64,000 bases of DNA from Piliocolobus tephrosceles. Its lineage: Eukaryota; Chordata; Mammalia; Primates; Cercopithecidae. The translations under genes were made by a program, and so were the position numbers. The stretch covers positions 8,935,294 to 8,999,293 of the forward strand of contig NC_045436.1 in assembly GCF_002776525.5 (NCBI RefSeq), in the 5' to 3' direction. Every line of letters begins with the position of its first letter. Position 1 is the stretch's first letter. Positions 46,211 through 58,400 of this stretch are shown here, one piece after another. Below the pieces are notes generated by a model. It did no database searches and was not told the DNA's origin. It saw only the letters and a program-made list of their open reading frames with translations.

Positions 46211-49200
46211 TGTGACTGTCAAGTTCCCCAAGGACGTGAAAACCTCACAACATTACGTGTTAAATAGCAAAGACCCACTCCGTGTGAGAACAGCAGTTTG
46301 AATGTGTCAATGTGAAATACTCAAAAGCACCTATTGTGTGGCGTTAAAATGTAGACGTTTGGAATAGTTCATATATGAAATTTGGGTCACCATGAAAGAA
46401 GCTTTAATCAAGTAAGATTTTGTTTCATACATGCACAAGTACACACACACTCCCCTATGACAGAAGAAGGAAAAACAGTTAAGTAACTCAAGACATGTTG
46501 AATAGATGAGAGAAGGCCCCATAAAGGACTCAGGAAATAGAACCACAGATTACTCCCATTATGCCACCAAAAAAGATGAAATTTTAATAGGCATAAGAAA
46601 GCATATAACTTAAAAAATTTTTCTCTAAGCCTTAGTTTATCTATAAGAGTGATCATATAATCAATGTGTTTTTCTATAAAATTTTTATTTCTATTCTCTA
46701 TATTATTCTTGAAACAATGCCAATGCCTTGAAAATATAAATATTCGTACTACCTAGTTCAAGGAATACATCTTAACCTGAACAAATCATCATCTTAGCCA
46801 TACTGGGCATTGAAAGGAAAATTCTTATAATTTAAAATATATTTGAAAATAATGTGTTTAGTGACTACCTACTATTGAGTCAGTGACTCTGACATACAAT
46901 CACAAGCAATAGATTTTTCTATGGTATTATCCTTTGAAAACACTTTTCCTGTTTCAAATTTCCTAGGACTTGAGAAATAAAGTAATTGAGAATAACCTCT
47001 TTACAGTTTAAACCAGGTATGAAGTCTGAAACATTTATATAGAGATAGGTTTCATATAGGAGATATAATACATACATAATGCATACACCTAAATATTAGG
47101 ATCACTAGGAAATTTTTCTTCAAAAAAGGAGAATGTGAAATATCTATATGGCATTTGAGCTTAGAGTCTGACCTGAGTATTCTTACTACGAAATCTTAGA
47201 ATATGAAAAGTTCTAATTTCATATTAGAACAGTTTAGAGATTTTTAAGAGGTTACACGTAATAAGTAAAAACATTTCTCAAAATATTTCCCTGATTAAAA
47301 AAATCTAGATTTCATCTTTGTATTCCTAAATATGCTAAAATTTAAGATCAGTTTTTAATGTTGACTCTGACAAAGTTCCCCATTAATCATCCATAGCAAT
47401 TAGTGGCCTAATGCCTCGAGGTATCATGTTTTACTTAATATTTGCTTTGCTGTGGGTTCCGAGGACTATGCCCGGCTGCATTTAACTCTTATTCCATTCA
47501 GTGTTTATCCTGTCCCTGTAATTACTTCAAGATTTCATAGATTCATTTGCTGTCTAGTTCATTTTGAGTCCAAGTAGCAATCCCTTTGAGAAACAGGCAA
47601 CATTGCTCCTACATGAGGATTGGGTGCTGCTGTAGAAATGTCTATTGGGGGTAGTTAGAGGATAATACCAGAATATTTCTATCAGACCAGACATTTAAGA
47701 AATACCCTGACTTGATGTTGCCCCCCAGCACGCTCTGTCAAAACTCCCGCATTATATATGCACATATAGGACCAAGGGAGAAAGGGTGTGCAAGAAATAT
47801 CGACAGAGACACAGAGAGACTACTTTGTAAATCAGGGAAAGACACTCAAGTCATTTCTGGCCCTTCCTCGGCAAAGGGCTTATTTGCACGAGCTTCATGG
47901 CAGCTCAATAGAAAAAGGTCAGTAATTTCCTCACCCCTGATTCTATTTGACTGGACTCCAGGGAAAGCTGCTTGAGGTATAATCCCTTTGCCAAGATGCA
48001 GCGAATGCAAAAGCTTTACTGTCTACTCCTGCGGTTCCAACTCATAAAGCCAATTTTGGAGACAAGCTGTAGCCTGTTGTCTGTAGTAAGAATTGTAAAT
48101 GAGCTGCTGAGACATCCTGCTTAGGGAATTCCTTTTAAAAAGGTTAAGTGTAAATTGCCCTTTGGATTAGTCTGAACATCTCCATTATAAAAGTTGCTGG
48201 AACTAGTAGGCAGAAATAAAAGTTTCCAAAAAAAAAAAAAAATGATAAGCAATATACTCTTGGAAAGAAATGCTGAAGTATAAAATCATACTTTCTTTTC
48301 CTCAGTAAACACTTATAACATTATATCTGCTATTAGATTACGTAATAACATCTTACTACTTACTGTTAGAGAAAAGGAAGTGAACCAAAAGTTCATTTTA
48401 AGAAATTAAATTCTAAATTACCATTACTATCTAAAAAAATGTATTTGACTACTGAGGGCATACAGATCTCATATTGCAAAGTATACATATAGTGTTTCAA
48501 ATATATCAAATGATTCCCCCCCCCCACAATCAGTAAAATATTATTCAACTTAAAATACAAATACAGAGTTAAAGAAATCCTAAGCTTTTATGAATCTGAT
48601 TTTTAAGGCATGACCTCATTCCAATACCATAAGGGAAATGCTATAATTAAGATTCCCTGTCCCTTAAAAAAATTTAAACAGAAAGAATAATTGTACCCTG
48701 TTACTATATTGTTACACACAGGCATTTTAATAATAGTAGTAGAGAAGTATAATGAGAAACAGTGGTCCCTGCTGCTTCCTTACCTAACCCCAGTGCTGCT
48801 TCCCAGAGGCAACCACTTTTAACTATTTTTCCTTTTAGTTCTTCTGGTAGTTACTTCCATATCTCTAGGTACTTTCTGGATTCATTAAAACTAATCATTT
48901 TATATTGTGTTTCTGCTGTAATAGGTAAGAATTAACTGATTTCCTATTTTCCTTTCCTGCCCACTCATTTTTATTTTGCTTCAATTCCTCCAGTGTTTGT
49001 TTATTGTTGGGCTTTTAATAATACACTTGAAATTTTGTCTTATGCAGTCAAGACTAGACTTGGAAAGATGAAAAGATGAAGGAATTAGTGCTCCTGTTTT
49101 CCTTCCACTGCTCCTTCCTACTTGTGTGAGCCACTGTTAATAGTTGATAACACCAGGACTATTTTGTACCACTATAGTCTCATTATTTGTTTGTAAATTG

Positions 49201-50552
49201 ATTTAAAATATTGAAATCATAAAGCAGGATCTATGTCATTTTGACTATGTGAATATTGTTCACTATAAGGGCAAATCAAGGGCTGAGGGAACATGTCCTT
49301 CTCTGGGGTAAAACAATCATAAACTCTCTGCCATTTCAAGAAGGTTCTAATGGATTCCCCTCACTTCTCTGTATCTATTAGTTTTCAAAAGTATGAAATT
49401 CTTCTTTCTTGTTGAAATAAGAACCATCATCTTACTATTACCTTTCAGATTACCATTCATTCTGTTTGATATTCATTCCATTAAATTTCTTGAAGCCCAG
49501 TAATTTCCTGTTTTCATTCGATCTGATAAATTTCAAATTTGGCCCATGACTGTTTGAATAGATTTCTTCTTCCTGAAATTTTTGGACATTCTTACTTCTG
49601 CACATCTCTTAATAATCTGAAGTTGCACTCTTATGCCTTTCAGCTGGGAGGTTTTATTCTGTCTTTGGCAGGAGAATTGGAAGACATACATCTTTCTTAA
49701 ACTCTGGAGATGTTTTCTTGTATTTTTTTTGATAACTTTTGTACTTGTGTTATCTCTGTCATTTCACGAATTTGTACTAGTTGAATGTTTGATCTGTGAT
49801 TTGATTCTCAATATTTCTTTTAGTTTCATATTTACCTCATCTTTCTTTTTAAAAAAATTACTCTGTTTTTGAAAGTCCCCTAAATTTTATTTTCCACCAC
49901 TTCTACAATTGTTTAAAGTTAATCGATTGCATTCTTAAGTTATATATATTTTTTTCATTTCTGATTGTCTACCTTACATAGCATGTATTTTCAGTCTTTT
50001 CCATAGAATAACTTTTCCCATTTCTCTGAGGTTACACATACTTAGAGACAGGTTACATATATTTAGAGACAATTTTCAGAAGTCCTCCATTTCTGCTTCT
50101 TGTGAGTAGAGGCACGAACTTCCTTTAGTCCACATTATCTTTTCAAAGAATTCTGTATAGAAAAATACTTTGGGAGATAAAGCTCCTCCCTCTAGGAAGA
50201 AGGACAATTTTGTGTGCTGTTCAATATAATAAAGTGTTGACCCACTTAGATGTAACTATCAGGCAGGCTTTTCTCCCATTATAAAGATTTCGGAAGACTA
50301 CAGCTTTTCCCTTAATGTCACTCATTGTATGTGCATGTGTCACTTAGCTCTCTTTGCCTCAACCTCTGGAGATTGGTGCTTGAGGAACTGGTAAAAGAGT
50401 GCTAATGCTCTATACAGAACTACTGTTTTGGGTAGTGAACAGTCTTCTGTCTCTGACCCAGAGGTCTCATATCTCTGCCTAGCATTCACAAAAATGTGGT
50501 AGACTAGTCAAAACAAGCAGGGTAACAAGCAGGGTAAAATCCCAGACCATAG

Positions 50553-50553
<1 letters not shown>
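46211..50553. other. Long AT-rich, mostly unassigned interval
   Basis: About 4.3 kb without a recent transposon. 48750-50400 is T-rich on the plus strand and may be an old antisense LINE ('cagaggcaaccacttttaac' near 48805 is LINE-like), but I cannot assign it. A-runs at 48229-48242 and a C-run at 48517-48526 are the only simple repeats. Frames under 90 codons have no known domain. Confidence 0.35.
50513..50536. repeat. 12-bp unit repeated twice in tandem
   Basis: Two copies of a unit containing ACAAGCAGGGTA lie back to back just before the (CA)n tract. Confidence 0.7.

Positions 50554-50588
<35 letters not shown>
50554..50588. repeat. (CA)n microsatellite, about 17 units
   Basis: Uninterrupted AC dinucleotides, followed by CCCGC. 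A short (TA)n lies at 50629-50642. Length is likely to vary between individuals. Confidence 0.97.
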
Positions 50589-50590
<2 letters not shown>

Positions 50591-52329
50591 CGCAAAACTG
50601 CATTATCCTCCACTTGTCTTTACAGAAATATATATATATATAACATTTTAAGGACTCTTCTGCTCTTTTTATTATTACTTTTCCCTCTGGAGTCATTTTT
50701 TGTGCTTAATCATTGTCTTTATTCTTTCTTTCATTTCCCATGCTCTCCTCAAACGTCTGGTTTTATTGATTTGTTCATATTAAGAATGGGAGAAAGAAAA
50801 GACATTGACATCTGTGTTACATATATGAGGTGCTTGTAACTGGCAAGTGTTTGGGGAGTTAGAACAGAAAACTCAGAAATTTTACTGTGGTTGGAGTGAA
50901 GAGGCCAGAAGCCCAGCTGCCACATGTGTAGAGCTGGGCACTGGGACATTCACCTTTCTGCTGGTCTAGTCTTCAAATTTAGTTTCATGCCGTGGCATGA
51001 TGGTAGAGTTTGACTCCACCATCTGGCTCCTTTTAATATGAACATTTCTGCATTACATACTGGATAGAATAATTTTAAATATGTGAACATGCCCATTAGT
51101 TTATATTCTAAAGAAAATTTCCCCCTAAAATGTCAGTAGTGTATATTTATACTTAAACACTCCAAAGAAAAAGTGATTTTAAAACTGCCGTTTCTATGTT
51201 TGATGATCCACAAACTCTAGGGTCAGTATGATTTACTTAATTTCGTGCCATTATCTCTTATTTTCCTCACATTAATCTAAGTAATTCTACCACCTCAAGC
51301 CAGTCCTAGAAGTGTTCTCATTTCAATTAAGACTTTTAAGTGTTTTTAAACTGTCATTTAGCCATATTACACCTTAATTGTTTGTGTTACTCTTCCATGA
51401 AATGTTTCCAAATCGTTTTTGCTCTGCCTAAGGGGATGGAAAGGCCTTGTATAAAGTCATCAAGTTACGTGGAATTCTTTGATGAATTATAATGACCAGC
51501 AGATCTTCTTCCAGTCTTTTTACTATCAAAATGGTTGACGCAAGTAACCAAAAGTGTATTTAGTATGGTGAACAACACCGACCACTAAGTGTCAGAATTC
51601 TTTTGCTCCAAGATGAAAAAAAAATTATTATTTTTATTTATCATCAATTTGAACTAATTTTGGCAGAACTCTTGACCAGTGTGTTCTTTGTTAAGGTTTT
51701 AAAATATTTTCTTTATCTATCAATGTATATATACTATCAGAAACTTACATTTTTCCTAATTATTTAAGGATTTCTGTATCTTCATTTTGATGTATCCAAA
51801 TTTCAAGTTAAAGCAAATAATTTCTACAAGCATCTATTGAGTGCAGTTTATTTGTGAGGCAATGATACTACAGGATTTATGTTTTTGGCCCTTCAGGACC
51901 TTACCATGTGGTTTAGTTAATGAGAAGATCATACCATTTAACACTGTTTAATGTCACCTTTCTGTTGCAGTTCTGATCATTTGCTTTTCGGCCACATAGC
52001 ATCCTCGCTGGTTTCCTAGCCTCCAGCCTCACTCACCTCCACTGGTTGTCACTCTGCTGATGGTGATCCTACCAACACACAAAGGAGACACACCAGCCTC
52101 TACTCCAGTTGCTCTTGCAGTCCTAATCTGCTTAATGAAAGAAGCCTCAAATCCGCCCAACTCCTGCATATCCTCATTTTGTTATTTCTTAATATTTCCC
52201 ATTTGTGAAATGCAACAAAGTCACAGTGAATTGTTTAAAAGGTTCTGAACATACCATTCATATTCTGGTGTATGTGTCTTTCTACACCTTGATCTTTCTG
52301 TCTGAAACACCTTTCAACACTAATTCTTT
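50589..52329. other. Unassigned AT-rich interval
   Basis: No confident transposon. The part from about 52000 to 52330 has a CT-rich character and may be L2-related, but I could not align it convincingly. Confidence 0.35.
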
Positions 52330-52420
52330 TCTGACAAGGCGCTACAGGATCTGGCACCAGGCTGTGGCCTTGGCTGCGTTTCCTACTATTTTCTCCTTTA
52401 CTCTGATGGGCTGTAAGAAA

Positions 52421-53600
52421 TGCTAACCCAAAATATGACACCTTAGAAATGGAGAAAACAGCAGAAGCAGTAAGTTCTGTCTGACCTTCCCTCTCCTCCT
52501 TCTTCCCTGAAGCAGACCATAAAACCTAGGAGGGGGCCGGACAAGGTGGCTCACGCTTGTAATCCCAGCATTTGGGAGGCCGAGGTGGGTGGATCACAAG
52601 GTCAGGAGATCGAGACCATCCTGGCTAACACGTTGAAGCCCCGTCTTTACTAAAAAATACAAAATATTAGCCAAGCATGGTGGCACGCACCTGTAGTCCC
52701 AACTACACGGGAGGTTGACACAGGAGAATCGCTTGAATCTGGGACGGGAAGGTTGCAGTGAGCCGAGATCATGCCATGCACTACAGCCTGGGTGACAGAG
52801 CGAGACTCCATTTCAAAACAAAACAAAACAAAAGAACCTAGGAGGTTCATTCTCTGACCTTCTTTTCCAAAGAACCTCATGTGACAGGTGTCCTACACTA
52901 AACCTGGAAGGAAGGAATGAACATAATGACACCAAGAAGAAACTGAAGAAACAGGCCTTGCTAACTTTCCCCCAGTGGATTATGGTTAGGTCATACCCCT
53001 TTGTCCTCCAGTCTTACGTATAACTGCCTGTGAAAACACACAGATGTCCCTGTTTCTTTGGGTCTTAGTTTCTGAAGGCTCCCATATGGTAAACAAAGTT
53101 TAGCCTAAAGCTGCCTCCTTATGTATTTTAAGTTCAGCCTAAAGTTTTCTCTGTATATCGTGACCTATAACCTAAATGGAGATGTAAATGGGCTGTAACC
53201 TATTATTGTGCCAATCACTGAGTTTTGGCCAATCAAACGTGACCAACTGTTCAAACCATGTTTAAATAAGGCAACATTGAGCTGTAACCAGTCTGGCTGT
53301 TTCTGTACCTCACACTTCCATTTCATAGAGATCACTTTCCTTTTTCTGTTCATAAATCTTCTTCCAATATGTGACTGCACTGGAGTCGGAGCCTACTCTG
53401 GCTCAGGAGGTTGATTCATGACTCACTCACTACTCTTTTAAATTTAATTCAGCTACAGTTTTTCTTTGAATACATGTCATGTAAAACTCACATTAAATCA
53501 ACTTGTTATGCCTTTCTTTTGTTCATCATTTGTTATAGGAGTCTCAGCCATGGACTTTGTGAGGACTGAAAAAAAGATAATACTTTTTCTCCTCTACAAC
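52421..53600 (+). mobile_element. ERV1-type LTR, split by an Alu
   Basis: Starts near TGCTAACCCAAAATATGACACC. After the Alu it continues 'tctctgaccttcttttcc', 'gtgacaggtgtcctacact', 'tagcctaaagctgcctcct' and paired CCAAT motifs ('gtgccaatcactgag', 'ggccaatcaaacg'). A TATA-like 'tttaaataagg' lies near 53261 and AATAAA-like 'cataaatcttcttcc' near 53351, and it ends around 'ggagtctcagccatggac'. Solo and without internal genes. The subfamily is not named. Confidence 0.6.
52535..52832 (+). mobile_element. AluY/Sc-type inside the LTR
   Basis: Starts GGCCGGACAAGGTGGCTC and ends in an (AAAAC)n tail. AAAACCTAGGAGG before it and AAGAACCTAGGAGG after it are the target-site duplication, both derived from the LTR, so this Alu is younger than the LTR. 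Confidence 0.95.
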
Positions 53601-53776
53601 ACATCGTACTGTAGTTTGCAACCGTCTTGATGTTTTTCAAACATGCCAAGCATATTCTTGTTTTTGGCCTTTCCCCTTGCATTTATCCCTACCCAGAATG
53701 CTCATTCTCTGTTGACATGTTTTCTTCTGCTCTTCCAGTATTACCTCTTCAGGAGCCTTCCCAATCACCCTTTTCT

Positions 53777-54090
53777 TCTTCTTCTTCTTTTATTTATTTA
53801 TTTATTTTTTGAGACGGAGTCTCACTCTGTCACCCAGGCTGGAGTGGAGTGGCGCGATCTCAGCTCACTGCAAGCTCCGCCTCCCGGGTACAAGCGATTC
53901 TGCTGCCTCAGCCTCCTGAGTACCTGGGATTACAGGCGCATGCCACCACACCCAGCTAATTTTTGTATTTTTAGTAGAGATGGGGTTTCACTATGTTAGC
54001 CAGGCTAGTCTCAAACTCCTGAGCTCGTGATCTGCCTGCCTCAGCCTCCCAAAGGGCTGGGAATATAGGCATAAGCCACAACGCCCAGCC
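53777..54090 (-). mobile_element. Alu (antisense) with perfect 17-bp target-site duplication
   Basis: Reads antisense from a (TTTA)n tail and 'gagacggagtctcactctgt' to 'cataagccacaacgcccag'. CCCAATCACCCTTTTCT is identical at 53760-53776 and 54091-54107. Both copies belong to the interrupted L2. The 118-codon frame at 53643-53999 is L2 plus antisense Alu. Confidence 0.97.
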
Positions 54091-54448
54091 CCCAATCACC
54101 CTTTTCTAAAATACCACTCATGTCCATAACTTCTTAAACTGAGTAGTGGGTAGTGTTTTCTTCATAGGACTTGTCAGTACCTAACATTTTACTGTATATT
54201 ATTTGTTCATTTTTTATTTCTCGCTCATGGATTACGCTGTTTGAGGACTGAGACTATGCCTGTTTGACTGACAGTGGTATCCTTAGTAAGTCAAACAACA
54301 TTTGCTACTTAAAAGGGGTTCAGAAAATTTTTCTAAATGAATAAAATGAATGTCAAGTTTTCCTTATCTTTCAAGATTCACTTTCAGTATTATCACATCA
54401 AAACTCTACAAACAGAATAATAGGTTTTACTACGTAAATTTTTTTTGT

Positions 54449-54749
54449 TTGTTTTTTTTTTTTTTTTTTTTTTTGAGAGTCTTGCTCTGTTGCCAGGCTG
54501 GAGTGCAGTGGCGCCATTTCGGCTCACTGCAACCTCCGCTTCCTGGGTTCAAGCATTTCTCCTGCCTCAGTCTCCTGAGTAGCTGGGACTATTGGTGCAC
54601 GCCACCACACCCGGCTAACTTTTGTGTTTTTAGTAGAGACGGGGTTTCACCATGTTGGCCAGGATGGTCTCGATCTCCTGAGCTCATGAGCCTCTTGCCT
54701 CGGCCTCCCACAGTGCTGGGATTACAGGCGTGAACCATCACTCCCAGCC
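54449..54749 (-). mobile_element. Alu (antisense), full length
   Basis: A T-run (54452-54474) leads into 'gagagtcttgctctgttgcc' and the element ends 'gaaccatcactcccagcc'. A short TACTA at both flanks may be the target-site duplication. The 127-codon frame at 54350-54733 is antisense Alu. Confidence 0.95.
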
Positions 54750-55590
54750 TACTAAAACTTTTCTAAAGCCTATCTTGACACTACTTTCCATAACTACTTT
54801 GCAGTTCTTGTGTTGAACCCTATCCATCCTCCTGAATTGCAAAACACTATGACAAATATATAACACTGGGCCCTTAAAAACTGATTCTTCAGCTAAGAAA
54901 TATTCTTAAAAAAAAAAAAATAGAGTATCTCAGCAACATGTAAATAGTTAAGTAAAATTCCCTTTTTAGCAATCTTACCTCCCTGCCACCCAAACACATA
55001 GTGAAAACAGATAATACTGCAAGTCCTAGTAAGTGCGTATTCTGTATAGTTTAAACTGATTTACACTTTGGTTGTGTTGGCCTTTCTCTTAAATCCATTA
55101 ATCAAAAGTAACTTAAATATACAAATACACATTTGTTTTTTGGATATGTTTTTAGAAATCCTGATGTTCTTTAGAAACAATGTCAATACATAATTTTTCC
55201 ACACCCTAGTTGATAAAATAGTGAGATAAAGAGAAGCAAGGAGAAAGTGGCTATTTCTTCCAGCAAACATTTCCGTTAGTCTATAAAACTCTTTTCCTTT
55301 TCTGGTACTCAAAAGCAGAAAATGAGGGGAAATGGTTATTTTGCCTTTGCATCCTTTTCTCTGGTTGATTGGTTGCTTGGTTTGGACAGTTTAAAAAGAT
55401 CTTAGAACAATATTCAACAAGAATCTCACATTTTCCTTGGAGTCTCTATTTAAATTATTTTAATTATATTCCCATTGCATGAAAATACATTTCAAGGTTT
55501 CAATCCTTGAAGTATAATACATACAATTTTGATAAAATTAATCTCGCAAAAAATTTAAAATGCTTATCTTGAAAAAACTAAGGAATTATT
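54750..55590. other. Unassigned AT-rich interval
   Basis: No recognised element or gene between the Alu and the start of the large L1. Confidence 0.35.
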
Positions 55591-56347
55591 GGAGCATTCT
55601 GGGAAGATGGCAGAGTAGGAATCTGTCAGACCAATAATCTGTCTCCCCACCTAGACAACAATTGCATCGGTAGAATCTCTAACATTTTGGAGCTCTGGAG
55701 TGTATTGAAGGCTTGCAACTTCCAGGGGAAGGCTTGGACAGTGAAATATGGTTAATTTCCATCGAACTCAGCTTTTAGCAGAGTAGCAGCTACTCATCTC
55801 CCATCCCTCACTACCTGGCAAACCTGACGTGCACCTGTTTCTGAAGCCCTCTGCACACAGCGTGCAGGAGTCACAGGAGGTAAAGAGGACCCTGTCCTCC
55901 AAATATCAGGAACGTATGGTCTGAGCACTGATTGTTGCTTCAGATCACAGAGGTGCAGATAACAGGCAGGCAGCCGTTGTTGCCCCTGCCCCATTAATGC
56001 AAACCACTGCCCTGCCCTGTCCAGTTGAAATGACTCCCAGAGGATTTAAAGGGCCTGCACCCTCTCTTCTATCCCTGTCATTTTTCTCTTTTTCCCCTTT
56101 TGGGAGTCAGATATTAAAGACTTAGAGATTCAAAAAACAACAGTATATATGGGGAAAATGAGAAAGTGACTACCTGTGCCCGGGGAAAGGATCAGAAAAG
56201 AGCTAGTAAAACCTTAACTTTACACCACAGGCTAATTCTAGGCACAGAGATAGCCCGCAACAACAACAACAAAACAAACAAATAACGAAAACAAAACAAA
56301 CAACACACCCTGAGGAAGAGGGAGACTATGCTTTCCGGAGTTATCAT
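55591..56347 (+). promoter_or_regulatory. L1 5' UTR, first part
   Basis: GC-richer than the body of the element, opening with the L1 'aagatggcagagtagga' start and continuing through 'ctgtctccccacctagacaa' to an (AAC)n-like stretch at 56259-56310. In active L1s this region holds the internal promoter. Here it is diverged and cut off by the LTR. Confidence 0.65.
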
Positions 56348-57322
56348 TGTTGGGGCTCAAAACATGATATTTCAAAGTACGGCAGTGGGGTGTGCTGAGT
56401 GCTTTAAGCTGAAGGACAGTGGGAGGGCCTCAGAAGCAAGATCTCTCTGACCTTCTCCTACCCTCCTGTCTCCTTTCTTCTACCCTGAAGCAACTCATAG
56501 AAATTAGAATTTCTTTACCCCAAGGTGTGTCACAGAAATTAGTAGTAGTCTTGCCAGGTGCGGTGGCTCACACCTGTAGTCCCAGCCCTTTGGGAGGCTG
56601 AGGCAGGTGGATCATGAGGTCTGGAGTTTGAGACCAGCCTGGCCAACATGGAGAAACCCCATCTCTACTAAAAATAACAAAAATGAGCTGGGTGTGGTGG
56701 CAGGCACCTGTAATCCCAGCACCTCTGGAGGCTGAGGCAGGAGAATCGCTTGAACCCAGGAGGTGGAGGTTGCAGTGAGCGAAGATCGCGCCATTGCACT
56801 CCAGCCTGGGCAACAAGAGTAAAACTCCGTCTCAAAAAAAAAAAAAAAAAGAAAGAAAGAAAAGAAAAGGAAAAAAGAAAAAAGAAAAAGAAGTTAGAAC
56901 TCCTCTTTCTCAAACAAGCCATAAAACCTAGAAAGGGTACTCTCTTTTTCTCCCTTCTCCCATGAAGACCCTCATTCTAGAAAGTTTCTTCCCCATACCT
57001 GGAAAAAAAAAAGCCATACAGAGGGGCCAAGAAGAATCTAGACAGGATTCACTGGGGTTCCCCCTTCAGTCTATTACTGTTATATTATATCCTTTTTTCC
57101 AATCACATTTCTACATGGCTGTCCATTCTTCAATGAATGTAAGTATAAAAATAAGCAATTTTCCATAGGTCTTTGAATCTTCATTTCTGAACTCTTCTGT
57201 ATCACATACAACTTTGATTAAATAACTTTGTTACGCTTTTATCCTGTTAATCTGTGTTTTGTTATAAGTGTCAGCCATAACCTTTATGATGGGTGAGAAA
57301 AGTATCACATCTTTCTGCACTT
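56348..57322 (+). mobile_element. ERV1-type LTR inside the L1, split by an Alu
   Basis: Starts TGTTGGGGCTCAAAACATG and continues 'tgctgagtgctttaagctga' and 'gatctctctgaccttctcc', then the Alu, 'gccataaaacctagaaagg', 'gaagaccctcattctagaa' and 'ctttgaatcttcatttctga', closing around 'aaaagtatcacatctttctg'. TTGATTAAATAA near 57213 may hold the old polyadenylation signal. Without the Alu it is about 660 bp. Its last 100 bases resemble the end of the LTR at 52421-53600. Confidence 0.6.
56552..56862 (+). mobile_element. AluS inside the LTR inside the L1
   Basis: Starts GCCAGGTGCGGTGGCTC and ends in an A-run that grades into (GAAA)n up to about 56890. AGAAATTAG before and AGAAGTTAG after are the likely target-site duplication. 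It is the youngest layer of this nest. Confidence 0.95.
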
Positions 57323-58400
57323 ACTCCATATTATTAGATTCAAATGTACAGTTTCAAACAAAAAATGAGAAGGCATACAACGAAACAGAAAAGTATGTCC
57401 TATTCAAAGGAAAAAAAAGTAAATTAACAAAAACCACCCCTGAAAAAAACCTGATGGTAGCTATATGAGACAAACATTTAAAACAACTTTCTTAAAGATG
57501 TGTAAAGAACTAAAGGAAGATGTGGAGAAAGTCAAGAAAGTGATGTATGAACAAAATGAAAATATTCATAAAGAGATAAAAAAAAAACCTAAAAAGAAAC
57601 AAAAAATTCTGGAGTTGAAATAATAATAACTAAATTTAACTAAAATTTAAAAATTCACCAGAGGGATTATATGCAGATTTGAGGAAGCAGAAGAATCAGT
57701 AGAGTTGAAGATAGGAAAACGGACATTAATAAATCTGGGAAACAGAGAGAAAAAGGTTGAAGAAAAATGAACAGGGACTAAAGGACCCCTGGGACATCAC
57801 GAAACAAATTAACATATGGATTGTAGGGGTCTCAGAAGGAGAAAAGGAAGAGAAAGGGTCATGGAGAATATATGAAGAAATAATGGCTGAAAACTGAATA
57901 ATGGCTGAAGAAGATATAACAATTATAAGCATACATGTATCTAATGACAATCAGATTTCAAATTTTATGAAAGACATGAATATTAACCTGCAAGAAAATC
58001 AACAAACTCTGGCTAAATTAAACTCAAAGGGATCCATACGAAGATACCTTATAATCAAACTTCTGAAAGAAAAAGACAGAGAACTTGAAAGCAGAAAGAA
58101 AGAACCAACTCATAACAGACAAGGATCAGATTACTTGCAGATTTCTCACCAGAAACTTCGGAGGCCAAAGGCAGCAGGCTGATGCATTCAAAGTGCTAAA
58201 AGAAAAACAAAACAAAACAAAACAAAACCCTGCTTACCCCAAATCCTACATCTAGCAAAACTATCCTTCAAAAGTGAGAAAGAAATTAAGACATTTCCAG
58301 ATAAACAAAGCCCAAGGGACTAGATCTGCCCTATAAAAAATGTTCAAGGGACTTCTGTGAAATGATAGGATACCAGGCAGTAACATGAAGTCATATGGAG
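57323..58400 (+). pseudogene. L1 ORF1 remnant with preceding 5' UTR
   Basis: ORF1-type text runs in order: 'gaactaaaggaagatgtgg', 'gtgatgtatgaacaaaatg', 'gcagatttgaggaagcag', 'ggggtctcagaaggagaa', 'atgaaagacatgaatatta' and 'tccagataaacaaagccc'. The longest surviving piece is a 93-codon frame at 57901-58182 with the charged Lys/Glu-rich composition of the ORF1 C-terminal half. Intact ORF1 encodes an RNA-binding protein of about 340 residues with a coiled coil. Here stops and frameshifts break it. Confidence 0.8.

Larger units (their letters stand above)
52330..54320 (+). mobile_element. L2 remnant split by an LTR and two Alus
   Basis: L2 ORF2-side text at 52335-52420 ('gcgctacaggatctggcacc', 'cctactattttctcctttac') stops at the LTR. 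Sense L2 resumes at about 53625 ('catgccaagcatattcttg', 'ccctacccagaatgctcatt', 'ttacctcttcaggagcctt'), is cut by the Alu at 53777-54090, and ends with 'aataccactcatgtccataa' and 'tgaggactgagactatgcct'. Order and orientation agree across all breaks. Confidence 0.65.

Noticed and set aside
53643..54733. Plus-strand frames of 118 and 127 codons
   Set aside because: They run from L2 or unique DNA into antisense Alus and consist mainly of the well-known antisense-Alu peptide.
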